Below, in pieces: positions 1-8,652 of a DNA stretch of 40,495 bases (positions within the stretch are counted from its first letter, which is position 1; every line of letters begins with the position of its first letter). This DNA comes from Fructobacillus apis (lineage in GTDB: Bacteria > Bacillota > Bacilli > Lactobacillales > Lactobacillaceae), in the NCBI RefSeq assembly GCF_023893635.1, contig NZ_JAMWYK010000008.1, forward strand, positions 1 through 40,495, read 5' to 3'. A program made the position numbers and the translations under genes. The notes beneath the pieces are model-generated. The model saw only the letters and a list, made by a program, of their open reading frames with translations. It made no database searches and was not told where the DNA came from.

Positions 1-1
1 A

Positions 2-74
2 CTCCGAATGTCGGGCTCGAACCGACGACAACACGATTAACAGTCGTGTGCTCTACCAACTGAGCTAATTCGGA
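2..74 (-). tRNA. tRNA-Asn (GTT)
   Basis: A 73-nt cloverleaf on the minus strand with a 7-bp acceptor stem (TCCGAAT pairing with ATTCGGA), discriminator G, D-loop AGCTCAGTTGGTAGAGC, anticodon GTT inside CTGTTAATC, and a TTCGAGC T-loop. CCA is not encoded. It is identical to the copy at 3209-3281. A consensus-like promoter lies upstream (108-136). The 3' side is cut by the window edge, so whether more tRNAs follow is not visible. Confidence 0.97.
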
Positions 75-107
75 ATAATGCTTTTGCTGTATCAAAACAA
101 CTATTTA

Positions 108-136
108 ATTATGCCATCTGCGCATAGAACTGTCAA
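108..136 (-). promoter_or_regulatory. Promoter of tRNA-Asn copy 1
   Basis: Minus strand: -35 TTGACA (131-136), 17-nt spacer, -10 CATAAT (108-113). The predicted start of transcription lies about 25-30 nt before the mature tRNA. The rest of 75-359 shows no gene; it holds only this promoter and the terminator of the MFS gene. Confidence 0.7.
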
Positions 137-317
137 CGCTTTTCTGTCGATTTTTTGCCTTTTTTCTGGGAATTTTCACGACTTTTGTCAAAGTCGAATC
201 TGACCCCTCTTTTAATTAGAATCATTGTGATAATAAGGCGCTTTTCTGTGCCCTTTTACTAATCGAAACGGTAGAAAATCGGGCTGGTTCGTCTTGGACT
301 TTGCCAGTTTTAGACAT

Positions 318-342
318 AAAAAAAGCCGCTCCGAAGAGCGAC
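318..342 (-). terminator. Intrinsic terminator of MFS gene 1
   Basis: On the minus strand a 7-bp stem (GTCGCTC/GAGCGGC, one G-T pair) with a TTCG tetraloop is followed by seven T. It follows the stop codon at 360 by about 17 nt. Confidence 0.88.
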
Positions 343-359
343 TCGATTAATTGATTGAA

Positions 360-1610
360 TTAGAATTGCGTGTCTTTGCGGCGCAAAGCAGGAATCGTCA
401 TCATCACAGCAAGTGAGAAGAGGTAGCTAAGCGTAAAGAACATCAACACGTGGTTCACCGTCAACTTGTCCATCAAGGCACCAACGATGAATGGGAAGAA
501 TCCACCCAAGAACTTTCCACCTGATGAAACCACTGAGTTAGCAGTAACACGAGCTTCGGCTGGGTACAAACGGGAAACGATCACACCGAATCCGGCGTAC
601 ATTCCGTTTGAGAAGAATCCAACCACCAACATGATGGCCAAGAGTGACCATGAGTTGTGAGCCAGCGTTGGCAAGTACAAGGCCAAGGCTGAGAAGGACA
701 AAAAGAGTCCAAAGGCCTTACGTGGGCCAAAGCGGTCCAAGAATGAACCGAAGAAGTACATTCCAAGGGACATTCCGATCACCATGGCAACCGTCCACAT
801 CGTGGACTTACCAACCGGCAAGCCCAAGTGAGCTTGCATCGTCTTTGGCAACCAAGTCAAGATACCGTAGTATCCTCCGATTTGCACCATCATCATCAAG
901 ACCAAGGCAATCGTTTGGTAAGCCAATGCCGGCGTCTTGAAGACTTCGAACAACGGCAACTTTTGCTTCTTCTTTTCCTGAGCCATCTTCTCGCGGGCCT
1001 CTTCGAATTCAGCTGAATCCTTGAGGTTACGACGAACAAAGAAAGCAAAGGCGATTGGCGCCAAACCGAAGAGGCAGAGCGCGTTCCAGCCGTAGTGTGG
1101 CAAAATCAAAGCCGACGCAATGGCCGCCAAAATCGTTCCCGTCTGCCCACCAATGTGCGCAAGTGACGTCAAACGACCAATCTTCTTACCAGCAAAACTT
1201 TCGGCGATCAACGTCACACCGGCACCGTATTCGGCAGCGGTTCCGAAACCAGCCAAGAACTTCAAGGCGTAGATTTCGTAGATGTTGTCCGCGAAGTAAA
1301 GGGCTGCGGTTGCGAAGGCAACCACGAAAATCGTCCAGTTGAAAATCTTAGCACGACCAATTTTGTCGGCCAAGATTCCGAAGAACAATCCTCCAAGAAG
1401 CATACCCGTCATGGCAAAGGTCGTAATCAGACCCGCAGCAGCTTGGGTAACGCCCAATGAAGAGACGATGGCAGTCGTTGCGATTGGAATCAATGAGTGG
1501 TCCATGTGCTCCAAAGAGAAGCCGGCCGTCGTTGAGACCATGGTTACTTTTTGATGCTTCGTGAAATCCTTAAAACGGATTTTTTCTGCATCAGTAGCAG
1601 CGTTTGTCAT
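360..1610 (-). CDS. MFS transporter (AAHS-like), paralog 1
   Basis: A 416-residue, 12-helix major facilitator. The loop after helix 2 carries the MFS signature GILADKIGRAK, and a second copy (FGSFLDRFGPRKAFG) lies in the C-terminal half, as expected of the two-fold MFS repeat. The sequence style (GFSLEHMD near the N-terminus, EYGAGVTLIAESFAG in helix 4-5) resembles the aromatic acid:proton symporter and sialate-type branch of MFS, but the substrate cannot be read from sequence. The gene downstream of it in transcription order is tRNA-Asn. It is a close paralog of the next gene, with matching N-terminus, C-terminus (RRKDTQF versus RRKDIKF), promoter and leader. It has its own promoter and terminator, so the pair are separate transcription units. 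The start ATG has GAAAGGA upstream. Confidence 0.85.
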   Translation of the reverse strand: MTNAATDAEKIRFKDFTKHQKVTMVSTTAGFSLEHMDHSLIPIATTAIVSSLGVTQAAAGLITTFAMTGMLLGGLFFGILADKIGRAKIFNWTIFVVAFATAALYFADNIYEIYALKFLAGFGTAAEYGAGVTLIAESFAGKKIGRLTSLAHIGGQTGTILAAIASALILPHYGWNALCLFGLAPIAFAFFVRRNLKDSAEFEEAREKMAQEKKKQKLPLFEVFKTPALAYQTIALVLMMMVQIGGYYGILTWLPKTMQAHLGLPVGKSTMWTVAMVIGMSLGMYFFGSFLDRFGPRKAFGLFLSFSALALYLPTLAHNSWSLLAIMLVVGFFSNGMYAGFGVIVSRLYPAEARVTANSVVSSGGKFLGGFFPFIVGALMDKLTVNHVLMFFTLSYLFSLAVMMTIPALRRKDTQF

Positions 1611-1634
1611 TATTTAAAATGTCCTTTCAAAACC

Positions 1635-1650
1635 GACGCTCACAGGCGTC
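1635..1650 (-). promoter_or_regulatory. Leader hairpin of MFS gene 1
   Basis: In the 5' leader, GACGC and GCGTC can pair over a 6-nt loop, immediately upstream of the GAAAGGA ribosome binding site. The same element, with base changes that mostly preserve pairing, occurs in the leader of MFS gene 2 (3074-3089). Confidence 0.5.
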
Positions 1651-1696
1651 AATTATTTCGTGAATAATGCGTTTTTTATATTTTTAAACACACGTT

Positions 1697-1725
1697 ACTA
1701 TACCGAAAAAGACGTACATTAGCAA
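1697..1725 (-). promoter_or_regulatory. Promoter of MFS gene 1
   Basis: Minus strand: -35 TTGCTA (1720-1725), 17-nt spacer, -10 TATAGT (1697-1702) followed by AAC. The same -35/-10 pair and spacing recur upstream of MFS gene 2. Confidence 0.72.
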
Positions 1726-1739
1726 GCTATTTTTTTATC

Positions 1740-1766
1740 AAAAAAGAGCCGCCAAAGGCGACTCTT
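1740..1766 (-). terminator. Intrinsic terminator of MFS gene 2
   Basis: Minus-strand stem AGAGTCGCC/GGCGGCTCT (one G-T pair) with a TTT loop and a T6 tail, 22 nt after the stop codon at 1789. Confidence 0.88.
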
Positions 1767-1788
1767 AAACGATTTTAAGTTAGTTGTT

Positions 1789-3051
1789 TTAGAACTTGAT
1801 ATCCTTGCGACGGAAGGCCGGAATCGTCAACATCACGCAGAGTGAGAAGAGGTACATGGCCGTGAAGAACATCATCACGTGGCTCAACGTGTACTTGTCC
1901 ATCAACCAACCGATGATTGGTGGGAAGAATCCTCCCAAGAACTTTCCAGTTGATGACACAACGGCGTTAGCCGTTACTCGGGCTGAGGTTGGGTACAAAC
2001 GTGACACAACCACTCCGTAACCACCGTACATTCCGTTCGAGAAGAATCCAACGACCATCATGATGATGAGAAGTGACCAGGCGCTTTGGGCAACCAAGAG
2101 CAAGTAGACAGAGATGGCAGCCAAGGCTAAGAAGACACCGAAGGCCATGCGTGGGCCGAAGTTATCTAAGACAAAGCCGAACATGTACATTCCGAGTGAC
2201 ATTCCAACGATGGTTACAATCATCCAGAGGGATGAGCCAGAAACAGACAAGTGCAATTGCTTTTGCATGATCTTTGGCAACCAGTTCATCAAACCGTAGT
2301 AACCACCGATTTGAATCATCATCATCATGATGAGGGCAAACGTTTGGTAAGCCATGGCTGGTGTCTTGAAGACGGAAAGGATTGGGGCCTTTTCCGTGAC
2401 CGTTTCCTTGTGGTTTTCACGTGCTTCTTTGGTCTTCAAGAATTCGTCTGATTCCTTGACGTGCAAACGGAAGACGAAGGCCAATAGAACCGGTACCAAA
2501 CCAACGAGGAACAAAGCGTTCCAACCGAAGGTTGGGATGATAATGGCGGAGGCGATGGCTGACAAAACAGCACCAACCTGTCCACCGATTTGAGTAAGGG
2601 ACGTCAACTTACCAATCTTCTTACCAGCGAAGTTTTCGGCAATCAACGTTACCCCAGCCCCATATTCGGCTCCGGTTCCAACTCCGGCAATGAAGCGGAA
2701 GAAGTAAACCAACCAAATGTTGTGGGCGAAGTAAATCATTCCAGTGGCAAAGGCCACGATGATGAGCGTCCAAGTAAAGACGCGGACACGACCGATACGG
2801 TCGGCCAACATTCCGAAGAAGAGTCCCCCAATCAATGATCCAAACATGGAAATCGTTGAGATGAATCCTCCGGCAAAGTTGGAGATGTGCAAAGAAGCGA
2901 TGATTGATGACATCGCGAAGGAAATGAAGAGCTGATCCATGTGCTCCAAACCAAATCCTGTCGTGGTGGACCAGAGTGTAAGCTTCTGGTTCTTCGTAAA
3001 GTCGCGGTAGCGGAGGTGTTCCACTTCGTGCGTGTTAGCTGCTTCTTGCAT
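1789..3051 (-). CDS. MFS transporter (AAHS-like), paralog 2
   Basis: Major facilitator of 420 residues from the ATG at 3051; a TTG further upstream extends the frame but overlaps the GAAAGGA site, so the ATG is preferred. It has twelve predicted helices, the MFS loop motif GMLADRIGRVR, and the C-terminal copy GFVLDNFGPRMAFG. It shares most sequence blocks with the neighbouring paralog (STTTGFGLEHMD; EYGAGVTLIAENFAGKKIG; GGYYG), which points to a local gene duplication followed by divergence. The two differ in the loop between helices 6 and 7 and in parts of the C-terminal half, which could mean different substrates or regulation. Substrate unknown; an organic or aromatic acid is a family-level guess only. 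Confidence 0.85.
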   Translation of the reverse strand: MQEAANTHEVEHLRYRDFTKNQKLTLWSTTTGFGLEHMDQLFISFAMSSIIASLHISNFAGGFISTISMFGSLIGGLFFGMLADRIGRVRVFTWTLIIVAFATGMIYFAHNIWLVYFFRFIAGVGTGAEYGAGVTLIAENFAGKKIGKLTSLTQIGGQVGAVLSAIASAIIIPTFGWNALFLVGLVPVLLAFVFRLHVKESDEFLKTKEARENHKETVTEKAPILSVFKTPAMAYQTFALIMMMMIQIGGYYGLMNWLPKIMQKQLHLSVSGSSLWMIVTIVGMSLGMYMFGFVLDNFGPRMAFGVFLALAAISVYLLLVAQSAWSLLIIMMVVGFFSNGMYGGYGVVVSRLYPTSARVTANAVVSSTGKFLGGFFPPIIGWLMDKYTLSHVMMFFTAMYLFSLCVMLTIPAFRRKDIKF

Positions 3052-3073
3052 ACTAATTATTCCTTTCAAAATT

Positions 3074-3089
3074 GACGCTCACAGACGCC
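3074..3089 (-). promoter_or_regulatory. Leader hairpin of MFS gene 2
   Basis: GGCGT/GCGTC hairpin with two G-T pairs, at the same distance from the ribosome binding site as in MFS gene 1. A separate 8-nt palindrome GTCCGGAC lies just upstream (3098-3105) and is absent from paralog 1. Confidence 0.45.
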
Positions 3090-3127
3090 AGTTATTTTGT
3101 CCGGACAGATGTCGGACACTATCTGTT

Positions 3128-3156
3128 ACTATATGCCCTTTGACTTTAAAAAGCAA
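3128..3156 (-). promoter_or_regulatory. Promoter of MFS gene 2
   Basis: Minus strand: -35 TTGCTT (3151-3156), 17-nt spacer, -10 TATAGT (3128-3133) followed by AAC, matching the promoter of paralog 1. Confidence 0.72.
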
Positions 3157-3208
3157 CAAAAAAAGCCAGCGATTGCTGACTTTTTAAATATTGAAAGTTT
3201 TTTGAAAA

Positions 3209-3281
3209 CTCCGAATGTCGGGCTCGAACCGACGACAACACGATTAACAGTCGTGTGCTCTACCAACTGAGCTAATTCGGA
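3209..3281 (-). tRNA. tRNA-Asn (GTT), second copy
   Basis: Identical over 73 nt to the tRNA at 2-74, with the same acceptor stem, anticodon GTT and no encoded CCA. The identity continues for seven nt upstream (AATAATG on the plus strand) and then stops. It lies 71 nt downstream of lysS but has its own promoter (3309-3337). A run of T on the minus strand shortly after the gene may help termination, but no clear stem is visible. Confidence 0.97.
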
Positions 3282-3308
3282 ATAATGAGTACCTGACTCA
3301 ACTTGAAT

Positions 3309-3337
3309 AGTATACAAGTAAAAGCCAGGGACGTCAA
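3309..3337 (-). promoter_or_regulatory. Promoter of tRNA-Asn copy 2
   Basis: Minus strand: -35 TTGACG (3332-3337), 17-nt spacer, -10 TATACT (3309-3314), a near-consensus sigma-A promoter in the lysS-tRNA gap. It implies that the tRNA is transcribed independently of lysS. Confidence 0.78.
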
Positions 3338-3352
3338 TGTTAAAAGTAGTTT

Positions 3353-4837
3353 TTATGGACGCATCGTTGGGAATAAGATGGCGTCACGAATGGTTGTCGT
3401 ATCCGTCAACAACATCACCAAACGGTCGATTCCGATTCCCAAACCACCTGTAGGTGGCATACCGTATTCCAAGGCCTCGATGAAGTCTTCGTCGATTCCT
3501 TCGGCTTCGTCGTTTCCGTTTTCACGTTCAGCGACCTGGGCTTCAAAACGGGCACGTTGATCGATTGGATCGTTCAATTCCGTAAAGGCGTTTCCGTATT
3601 CGGCACCCATGATGAAGATTTCGAAACGGTCCGTGAAGCGTGGGTCTTCGGCGTTCTTCTTTGCCAAAGGTGACACTTCAACGGGGTGTCCGTAAACGAT
3701 GGTTGGTTGTTCCAACGTGTCTTCTACGAATTCTTCGAAGAAGGCGTTGATGATGTGACCAACCGTCCAGAACTTTTCGTACTTCACACCCTTGTCGTCA
3801 GCGAGCTTTTGCGCTTCTTCGACAGACATTTCAGGCCAGAAGTCCACACCGGACTTTTCCTTGATCAAGTCCACCATGTGCTTGCGAGCAAACGGCTTGT
3901 TCAAGTCGATTTCAACACCTTGGTAGTTAATCTTCAAGTCGTCTGAGACAACCGCAGCAGCGGCCTTAAAGATTCCTTCGGTTTGATCCATGACGTCGTG
4001 GAAATCAAAGTAAGCAGCGTATGATTCCATCGTCGTGAATTCTGGGTTGTGCTTGGCGTCCATTCCTTCGTTACGGAAGATACGGCCGATTTCGTAAACA
4101 CGTTCCATTCCACCAACGATCAAACGCTTCAAGTAAAGCTCCGTGGCGATACGCATGTACATGTCGATGTTCAAGGCGTTGTGGTGCGTGATGAATGGCT
4201 TAGCAGCGGCACCACCAGCTTGCGTCTGCAAGATTGGTGTTTCCACTTCCATGAACTGGTTTTCGTCCATGTACTTACGGATGGCTGCGATAATCTTTGA
4301 ACGTTGTTGGAAGCGAACCAATGATTCCTTGTTGGCAATTAAGTCCAAGTAACGCTTACGGTACTTCGTTTCAACGTCTGAGATTCCGTGGTACTTATCC
4401 GGCATTGGGCGCAAGGCCTTCGACAAGTGCGTCAAGTGCGTGGCCAAGACCGTCAATTCACCGGCTTCGGTCTTCATCATCGTACCAGCGATACCGATGA
4501 AGTCACCCAAGTCAGAGCGCTTGATGATTGGGTAGTTTTCACCCAAGTCGTCACGACGGGCGTAGACCTGAATCTGTCCTGAGCGGTCGCGGAAGTCAGC
4601 AAAGATGACTTTACCGGCACCACGCTTGGCTACCATTCGACCTGCAATGATAACTGGAATTGGATTTGCTTCCAATTCTTCCTGCGTCATGTTGTCATAC
4701 TTTTCGTGGAGATCAGCCGCTAAGGAATCGCGGTCGAAGCGATGTCCGAAGGGGTCAATTTGAAGATCATCTTGGAGCGCCTTCATCTTCTGACGGCGGG
4801 CACGCATTTGATCATTAAGGGCTTTTTCTTCAGCCAT
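3353..4837 (-). CDS. lysS: Lysyl-tRNA synthetase, class II
   Basis: Charges tRNA-Lys with lysine in the cytoplasm. At 494 residues it is the usual length. The N-terminal third is an OB-fold anticodon-binding domain ([20 protein letters not shown]), followed by the class II catalytic core: motif 2 around [18 protein letters not shown] and motif 3 [13 protein letters not shown] near the C-terminus. The start is the ATG at 4837 with GGAAGG upstream. It follows hslO in the usual lactobacillar order but has its own extended -10 promoter after the hslO terminator. No convincing terminator follows; the tRNA-Asn promoter begins 16 nt downstream of the stop. Nothing odd in the sequence. Confidence 0.97.
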   Translation of the reverse strand: MAEEKALNDQMRARRQKMKALQDDLQIDPFGHRFDRDSLAADLHEKYDNMTQEELEANPIPVIIAGRMVAKRGAGKVIFADFRDRSGQIQVYARRDDLGENYPIIKRSDLGDFIGIAGTMMKTEAGELTVLATHLTHLSKALRPMPDKYHGISDVETKYRKRYLDLIANKESLVRFQQRSKIIAAIRKYMDENQFMEVETPILQTQAGGAAAKPFITHHNALNIDMYMRIATELYLKRLIVGGMERVYEIGRIFRNEGMDAKHNPEFTTMESYAAYFDFHDVMDQTEGIFKAAAAVVSDDLKINYQGVEIDLNKPFARKHMVDLIKEKSGVDFWPEMSVEEAQKLADDKGVKYEKFWTVGHIINAFFEEFVEDTLEQPTIVYGHPVEVSPLAKKNAEDPRFTDRFEIFIMGAEYGNAFTELNDPIDQRARFEAQVAERENGNDEAEGIDEDFIEALEYGMPPTGGLGIGIDRLVMLLTDTTTIRDAILFPTMRP

Positions 4838-4880
4838 GAATGGTTACCTTCCTTGGTTATCTCGGTTTTATCTAATGTTT

Positions 4881-4889
4881 AGTATAGCA
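4881..4889 (-). promoter_or_regulatory. Extended -10 promoter of lysS
   Basis: Minus strand TATACT (4881-4886) preceded by TGC, an extended -10; the -35 region (T/A-rich end of the hslO terminator) is poor. No T-box leader is visible in the short 5' region. Confidence 0.55.
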
Positions 4890-4904
4890 AATCGGGGGCC
4901 ATTT

Positions 4905-4929
4905 AAAAAGTCGGCCGAAGCCGACTTTT
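4905..4929 (-). terminator. Intrinsic terminator after hslO
   Basis: Stem AGTCGGC/GCCGACT with a TTCG loop and T5 on the minus strand, 8 nt after the hslO stop. Flanking A and T runs make it symmetrical. Confidence 0.9.
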
Positions 4930-4936
4930 AGACTTT

Positions 4937-5884
4937 TTAGCCCTTCTTTGAATCACTCTCGTCTGCGTCGTCTTCTTTTTGCTTAGCTTCTTCTGCTTCG
5001 CGTTTCAAGACTTTTTGCAAGATGGTGTCCAGTTCTGCGGCCGTGAAGTGGTGCTTCTTACCCGAGAACTTTCCACGGATTTCCGCCCCACCATCTTCGT
5101 CGATCATCGCTTGGATTTCGTGTGATGGCAACGTGGCGAGTTGGTCCGCGTAGGCTTCCTTTGCAGGTTCGGCAGCGAGTCCGATGGCCTTTGCTTGCAA
5201 CTCATCGTAGTTGCGGTCACCGAAGATGGCGTCCAGAATGGCCAAAGGTCCCTGCTTGTGCCCTAAGAGCGTGGCCAAGGCTGGCATGTCTTGAAGTTGT
5301 TGGTTCAAGTCCGCCAACTGGGCGTCCGTAGCATCAGGCAGGGCTTGCACCATGAATCCACCTGCGGCCTTCACCGTGTCATCCGGGTTCATCGTGACCC
5401 CGACACCAATCACCGTTGGAATCTGTTCGGAGTGCGTGATGTAGTAGGTAAAGTCGTCACCGATTTCACCAGACACCATGACGGATTGTCCGATGTACGG
5501 GTTGGAGTATGGCGCAAACTTCGTCACCGTGAAGGAACCGTTGTTTCCAACGGCACCCGCGACGTTCAACTGGTTGTCGTCGTTTACGATGTTTTCAATG
5601 CCTGGATTTGAAACGTAGCCACGCACCGCACCGTTCGTGTCGGCTTCGGTCACGATTTGACCGATTGGTCCGCGTCCGTTCATCTTCACGTTCAAACGCT
5701 CTTCACCCTTCAATGAAGCCTGGGCGAGGATTTCCGTGGCGAGCAAGGCCCGTCCCAAAACAACGGTCGCCAAGCGACTCGTTTCGTGGGATTCGGCTGC
5801 TTCTTCCACTAACTTTGTTCCATCTAGGGCGAAGGCACGAAAGGCTTCGTCCTTGGTAATGACTTTGATTAATTGATCGGCCAT
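4937..5884 (-). CDS. hslO: Hsp33 family chaperone lacking all redox cysteines
   Basis: Hsp33 is a cytosolic holdase whose C-terminal zinc-binding domain (CxC and CxxC) normally senses oxidation. This 315-residue protein keeps the family fold: N-terminal domain (KVNMNGRGPIG-like block at about 66-80, GAVRGYVSNP, FTVTK, PYSNPYIGQ, YYITHSEQIPT), and the C-terminal HEIQAMIDEDGGAE block. However, there is no cysteine anywhere. In the C-terminal domain the position of the first CxC pair reads EAYADQL and that of the CxxC pair (usually CHFC) reads GKFS. The zinc redox switch is therefore gone, and the protein can only act as a constitutive or differently controlled chaperone. An acidic, lysine-rich tail (about 290-315) is added. 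It sits between ftsH and lysS in the usual order, and its strong GGAGG site follows a terminator hairpin. Confidence 0.93.
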   Translation of the reverse strand: MADQLIKVITKDEAFRAFALDGTKLVEEAAESHETSRLATVVLGRALLATEILAQASLKGEERLNVKMNGRGPIGQIVTEADTNGAVRGYVSNPGIENIVNDDNQLNVAGAVGNNGSFTVTKFAPYSNPYIGQSVMVSGEIGDDFTYYITHSEQIPTVIGVGVTMNPDDTVKAAGGFMVQALPDATDAQLADLNQQLQDMPALATLLGHKQGPLAILDAIFGDRNYDELQAKAIGLAAEPAKEAYADQLATLPSHEIQAMIDEDGGAEIRGKFSGKKHHFTAAELDTILQKVLKREAEEAKQKEDDADESDSKKG

Positions 5885-5902
5885 GTGACCCTCCTTTCAA
5901 GC

Positions 5903-5931
5903 AAAAAAGCTGGCGCTAGGGCCAACTTTTT
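5903..5931 (-). terminator. Terminator or attenuator between ftsH and hslO
   Basis: Minus strand stem AGTTGGC/GCCAGCT (one G-T pair) with a 6-nt loop and a T6 tail, squeezed into the 54-nt ftsH-hslO gap. No promoter for hslO is visible after it, so hslO probably depends on readthrough. Confidence 0.75.
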
Positions 5932-5938
5932 GGTCTGC

Positions 5939-8032
5939 TTATGACTTGGAATCGTCATCAGCTGGGGCATCGTCTGCAGATTCTGCTTCGGCCTTGTCGG
6001 CGTTTTCAGCATCTTCCACGTTTTCACCCTTTTCTTCTGCGTCTTCCACTTCGTCTTCCTTGTGATCCAAGGCAGCCTTCGTTTCATCATAAGACTTGGC
6101 ATCACCGTCATCTTCTTCACCCTTCTTGGTAAAGGTTCCGGTTTCGTAGATGTCTTTAATTTGCTTTTCATCAAGTGATTCAACTTCAAGCAAGGCGTTT
6201 GCGATCTGCGCCAACTTTTCCTTGTTTTCCGTCAAAATTTTCTTGGCTTCGTCGAACGCTTCTTGCGTCAAACGACGAACTTCAGCATCGATGGTTGCGG
6301 CGGTTTCGTCTGAGTAAGACTTGGCACCACCAGCTTCGTCGTATCCGACAGAAGCGTTTCCTTCGAGCTGGACCATTCCCAACTTATCAGACATACCGTA
6401 GGCGGTCACCATCTGACGGGCCAAGTTTGTGGCCTGCTGGAAATCGTTTGAGGCCCCTGATGAGGCTTCGTTGAACGTGGTCATTTCGGCCGCACGTCCA
6501 CCCATCAACCCAGCCAAGCGTTCCTTGGCTTCGGAGAAGCGGATGTTGTAGCGGTCCGTCTTTGGCGTCATCAAGGCGTACCCACCAATGCGTCCACGAG
6601 GAACGATGGTAACCTTTCGAACGACAGAGGCGTCGGACTTGACCAAACCAACCAATGCGTGACCGGCTTCGTGGAAGGCCGTTGTCTTCCGTTCGAGTTC
6701 GGACATCGTCTTGTTGGCCTTGGCCGGTCCTTGGAAGATTCGATCTTCGGCTTCGTCCAAGTCGGCCGTATCGATTTCCTTCTTGTTGCGACGAGCAGCA
6801 AGCAAGGCCGCTTCGTTCAGCAAGTTTTCCAAGTCGGCTCCCACGTAACCAGGTGTCTGGTGCGCGATGGCCTTCAAGTCAACGGATGGTGACAGTGGCT
6901 TGTTCTTGGCGTGAACCTTCAAGATGGCTTCACGGCCCTTCACGTCAGGGGCACCAACCATGATCTTACGGTCGAAACGACCAGAACGGAGCAAGGCGGG
7001 ATCCAAGACGTCAGAACGGTTGGTTGATGCCAAGATGATGACACCTTCCGAGTTGTCGAACCCATCCATTTCAATCAGGATTTGGTTCAACGTTTGTTCA
7101 CGCTCATCGTTTCCACCACCGACACCAGAACCACGACGGCGACCAACGGCATCAATTTCATCGATGAAAATGATGGCTGGGGCAGTCTTCTTGGCCTGTT
7201 CGAAGAGGTCACGAACACGTGAGGCACCAACTCCGACGAACATTTCGACGAAGTCTGAACCAGACATGGAGAAGAATGGCACGGATGCCTCACCGGCAAC
7301 CGCCTTTGCCAACATCGTCTTACCAGTTCCCGGAGGTCCTTCGAGCAAGACACCCTTTGGAATGCGGGCACCCATTTCAGTAAAGCGCTTTGGTGACTTC
7401 AAGAATTCAACAACTTCAACGAGTTCTTCCTTCTCTTCGTCGGCACCGGCCACGTTTTCAAAACGGGTCTTGTTGTCTTCTGGGTTGGATGGCTTGGCCT
7501 TTGACTTACCGAATTGGCTCATCATGCCACCGCCGCCCTTGCCACCTGACTGGGACATCATCATGTAGGCGATTCCCAGAATCAGAAGCATTGGCACAAC
7601 GGAGATGACCAAGTTCAACCAGAATCCGGATGAAGCGGCTGGCTTCGTCGTCATTTCCGTGTTGGTCTTCTTGGCCAAGTCCGTCACGTTCTTAACGGAT
7701 GAGTCGTTTTGCAAAACAGACGTTTGGAAACGAGTCGTCGTTGATTGTTGGGCAATCAAGGCGTTCAAGCCAGAGTTCTTACTGCTTTGCTTGTCCTTCT
7801 TTGATTGCTTGTAAGTACCGGTCACGTTGTAAACGTCTTGTCCCGGTTGCATGCTGAAGGAATCAATTTCCTTGTCAGACAATGACTGGACGAATTCGCT
7901 TTGAGAAAGTGTCTTCGTCTTTTGGTTGGAACCACCCATGAAGGAGTAGATTCCGGCGATCACTGCCAAAAAGATGATCACATAGAGGAAGGAGCTTTTG
8001 AAAAAGCCTCCGTTACCGTTTTCGTTTTTCAT
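5939..8032 (-). CDS. ftsH: ATP-dependent zinc metalloprotease FtsH
   Basis: Membrane-anchored AAA+ protease that degrades misfolded membrane proteins and short-lived regulators. The 697 residues hold, in order: a first membrane helix ([18 protein letters not shown], about 14-31), an extracytoplasmic segment, a second helix ([20 protein letters not shown], about 138-157), the AAA+ module with Walker A GPPGTGKT near residue 232 and Walker B FIDEID, the second region of homology ([20 protein letters not shown]), and the M41 zinc site HEAGH near residue 455. The C-terminal 50 residues are strongly acidic. The start ATG has GAGGATTTT upstream. It lies between hpt and hslO as in related genomes. 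Confidence 0.97.
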   Translation of the reverse strand: MKNENGNGGFFKSSFLYVIIFLAVIAGIYSFMGGSNQKTKTLSQSEFVQSLSDKEIDSFSMQPGQDVYNVTGTYKQSKKDKQSSKNSGLNALIAQQSTTTRFQTSVLQNDSSVKNVTDLAKKTNTEMTTKPAASSGFWLNLVISVVPMLLILGIAYMMMSQSGGKGGGGMMSQFGKSKAKPSNPEDNKTRFENVAGADEEKEELVEVVEFLKSPKRFTEMGARIPKGVLLEGPPGTGKTMLAKAVAGEASVPFFSMSGSDFVEMFVGVGASRVRDLFEQAKKTAPAIIFIDEIDAVGRRRGSGVGGGNDEREQTLNQILIEMDGFDNSEGVIILASTNRSDVLDPALLRSGRFDRKIMVGAPDVKGREAILKVHAKNKPLSPSVDLKAIAHQTPGYVGADLENLLNEAALLAARRNKKEIDTADLDEAEDRIFQGPAKANKTMSELERKTTAFHEAGHALVGLVKSDASVVRKVTIVPRGRIGGYALMTPKTDRYNIRFSEAKERLAGLMGGRAAEMTTFNEASSGASNDFQQATNLARQMVTAYGMSDKLGMVQLEGNASVGYDEAGGAKSYSDETAATIDAEVRRLTQEAFDEAKKILTENKEKLAQIANALLEVESLDEKQIKDIYETGTFTKKGEEDDGDAKSYDETKAALDHKEDEVEDAEEKGENVEDAENADKAEAESADDAPADDDSKS

Positions 8033-8115
8033 CTAAAATCCTCAATCCTGTATCGTAATTCAAAAGTCGGATGCGGCCCGGGCCGATCCGGAAACAAACT
8101 GCTAGTAAACAGTTC

Positions 8116-8652
8116 TTATGAGTAAATATTCTGCTTCAAAATACCAACGTATGGCAAGTTACGGTAGAGACCCTTGTAGTCCAAACCGTAGCCCACAACG
8201 AATTCGTTGCGGACGTCAAAGCCAACGTAGTCGGCCTTAATGTCGACCTTGCGGCCTTCCTTCTTATCCAAAAGGGTTGCCACGCGAACGGAGTTCGCAC
8301 CACGTGACAAGAGCAAGTCTTCCAAGAACTGGAGTGACTGCCCCGTGTCCACGATGTCTTCTAGAATCAACACATCGCGACCCTTCACGTCGGATTGCAC
8401 GTCCGTCACCAAAGCGATTTCGTTTGATGATGACACCCCACCGTGGTAAGAAGAAATCTTAATGAATTCCAAGTCGACGTACAAGTCAATCTTACGGATG
8501 ACGTCAGCCGTCCAGAGGTAGGCCCCCTTCAAGACGGACAAGACCAAAGGCTTTTGCCCTTCGTAGTCCTTGGTAATTTGCTTACCCAAACGGTTCGCGG
8601 CCTCTTCGATTTGGGCCTCATTAAATAGTACTTCAGAAATATCGTTATTCAC
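8116..8652 (-). CDS. hpt: Hypoxanthine phosphoribosyltransferase
   Basis: Salvages hypoxanthine and guanine to IMP and GMP using PRPP. The 178-residue protein has the PRPP-binding signature VLILEDIVDTGQSL near residue 100, the catalytic acidic pair ED followed by DTG, and a C-terminal DYVGFDVRNEFVVGYGLDY block typical of bacterial HPRTs. The start is GTG at 8652, overlapping the TAG stop of tilS by one base (TAGTG) and preceded by GAGGGAAAC, so it is translationally coupled to tilS. The tilS-hpt-ftsH order is standard in Firmicutes. In the 83-nt gap to ftsH, a GC-rich inverted repeat centred on CGGCCCGGGCCG (about 8070-8092) followed by a short T run may attenuate transcription. Confidence 0.95.
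   Translation of the reverse strand: MNNDISEVLFNEAQIEEAANRLGKQITKDYEGQKPLVLSVLKGAYLWTADVIRKIDLYVDLEFIKISSYHGGVSSSNEIALVTDVQSDVKGRDVLILEDIVDTGQSLQFLEDLLLSRGANSVRVATLLDKKEGRKVDIKADYVGFDVRNEFVVGYGLDYKGLYRNLPYVGILKQNIYS

Noticed and set aside
3129-3317. A 62-codon frame across tRNA-Asn (…SELAQLVEHTTVNRVVVGSSPTFG…)
   Set aside because: It is the translation of the tRNA gene itself, a well-known kind of false protein.
4838-4904. T-box riboswitch upstream of lysS
   Set aside because: The 5' region is only about 40 nt long after the promoter and has no T-box sequence.
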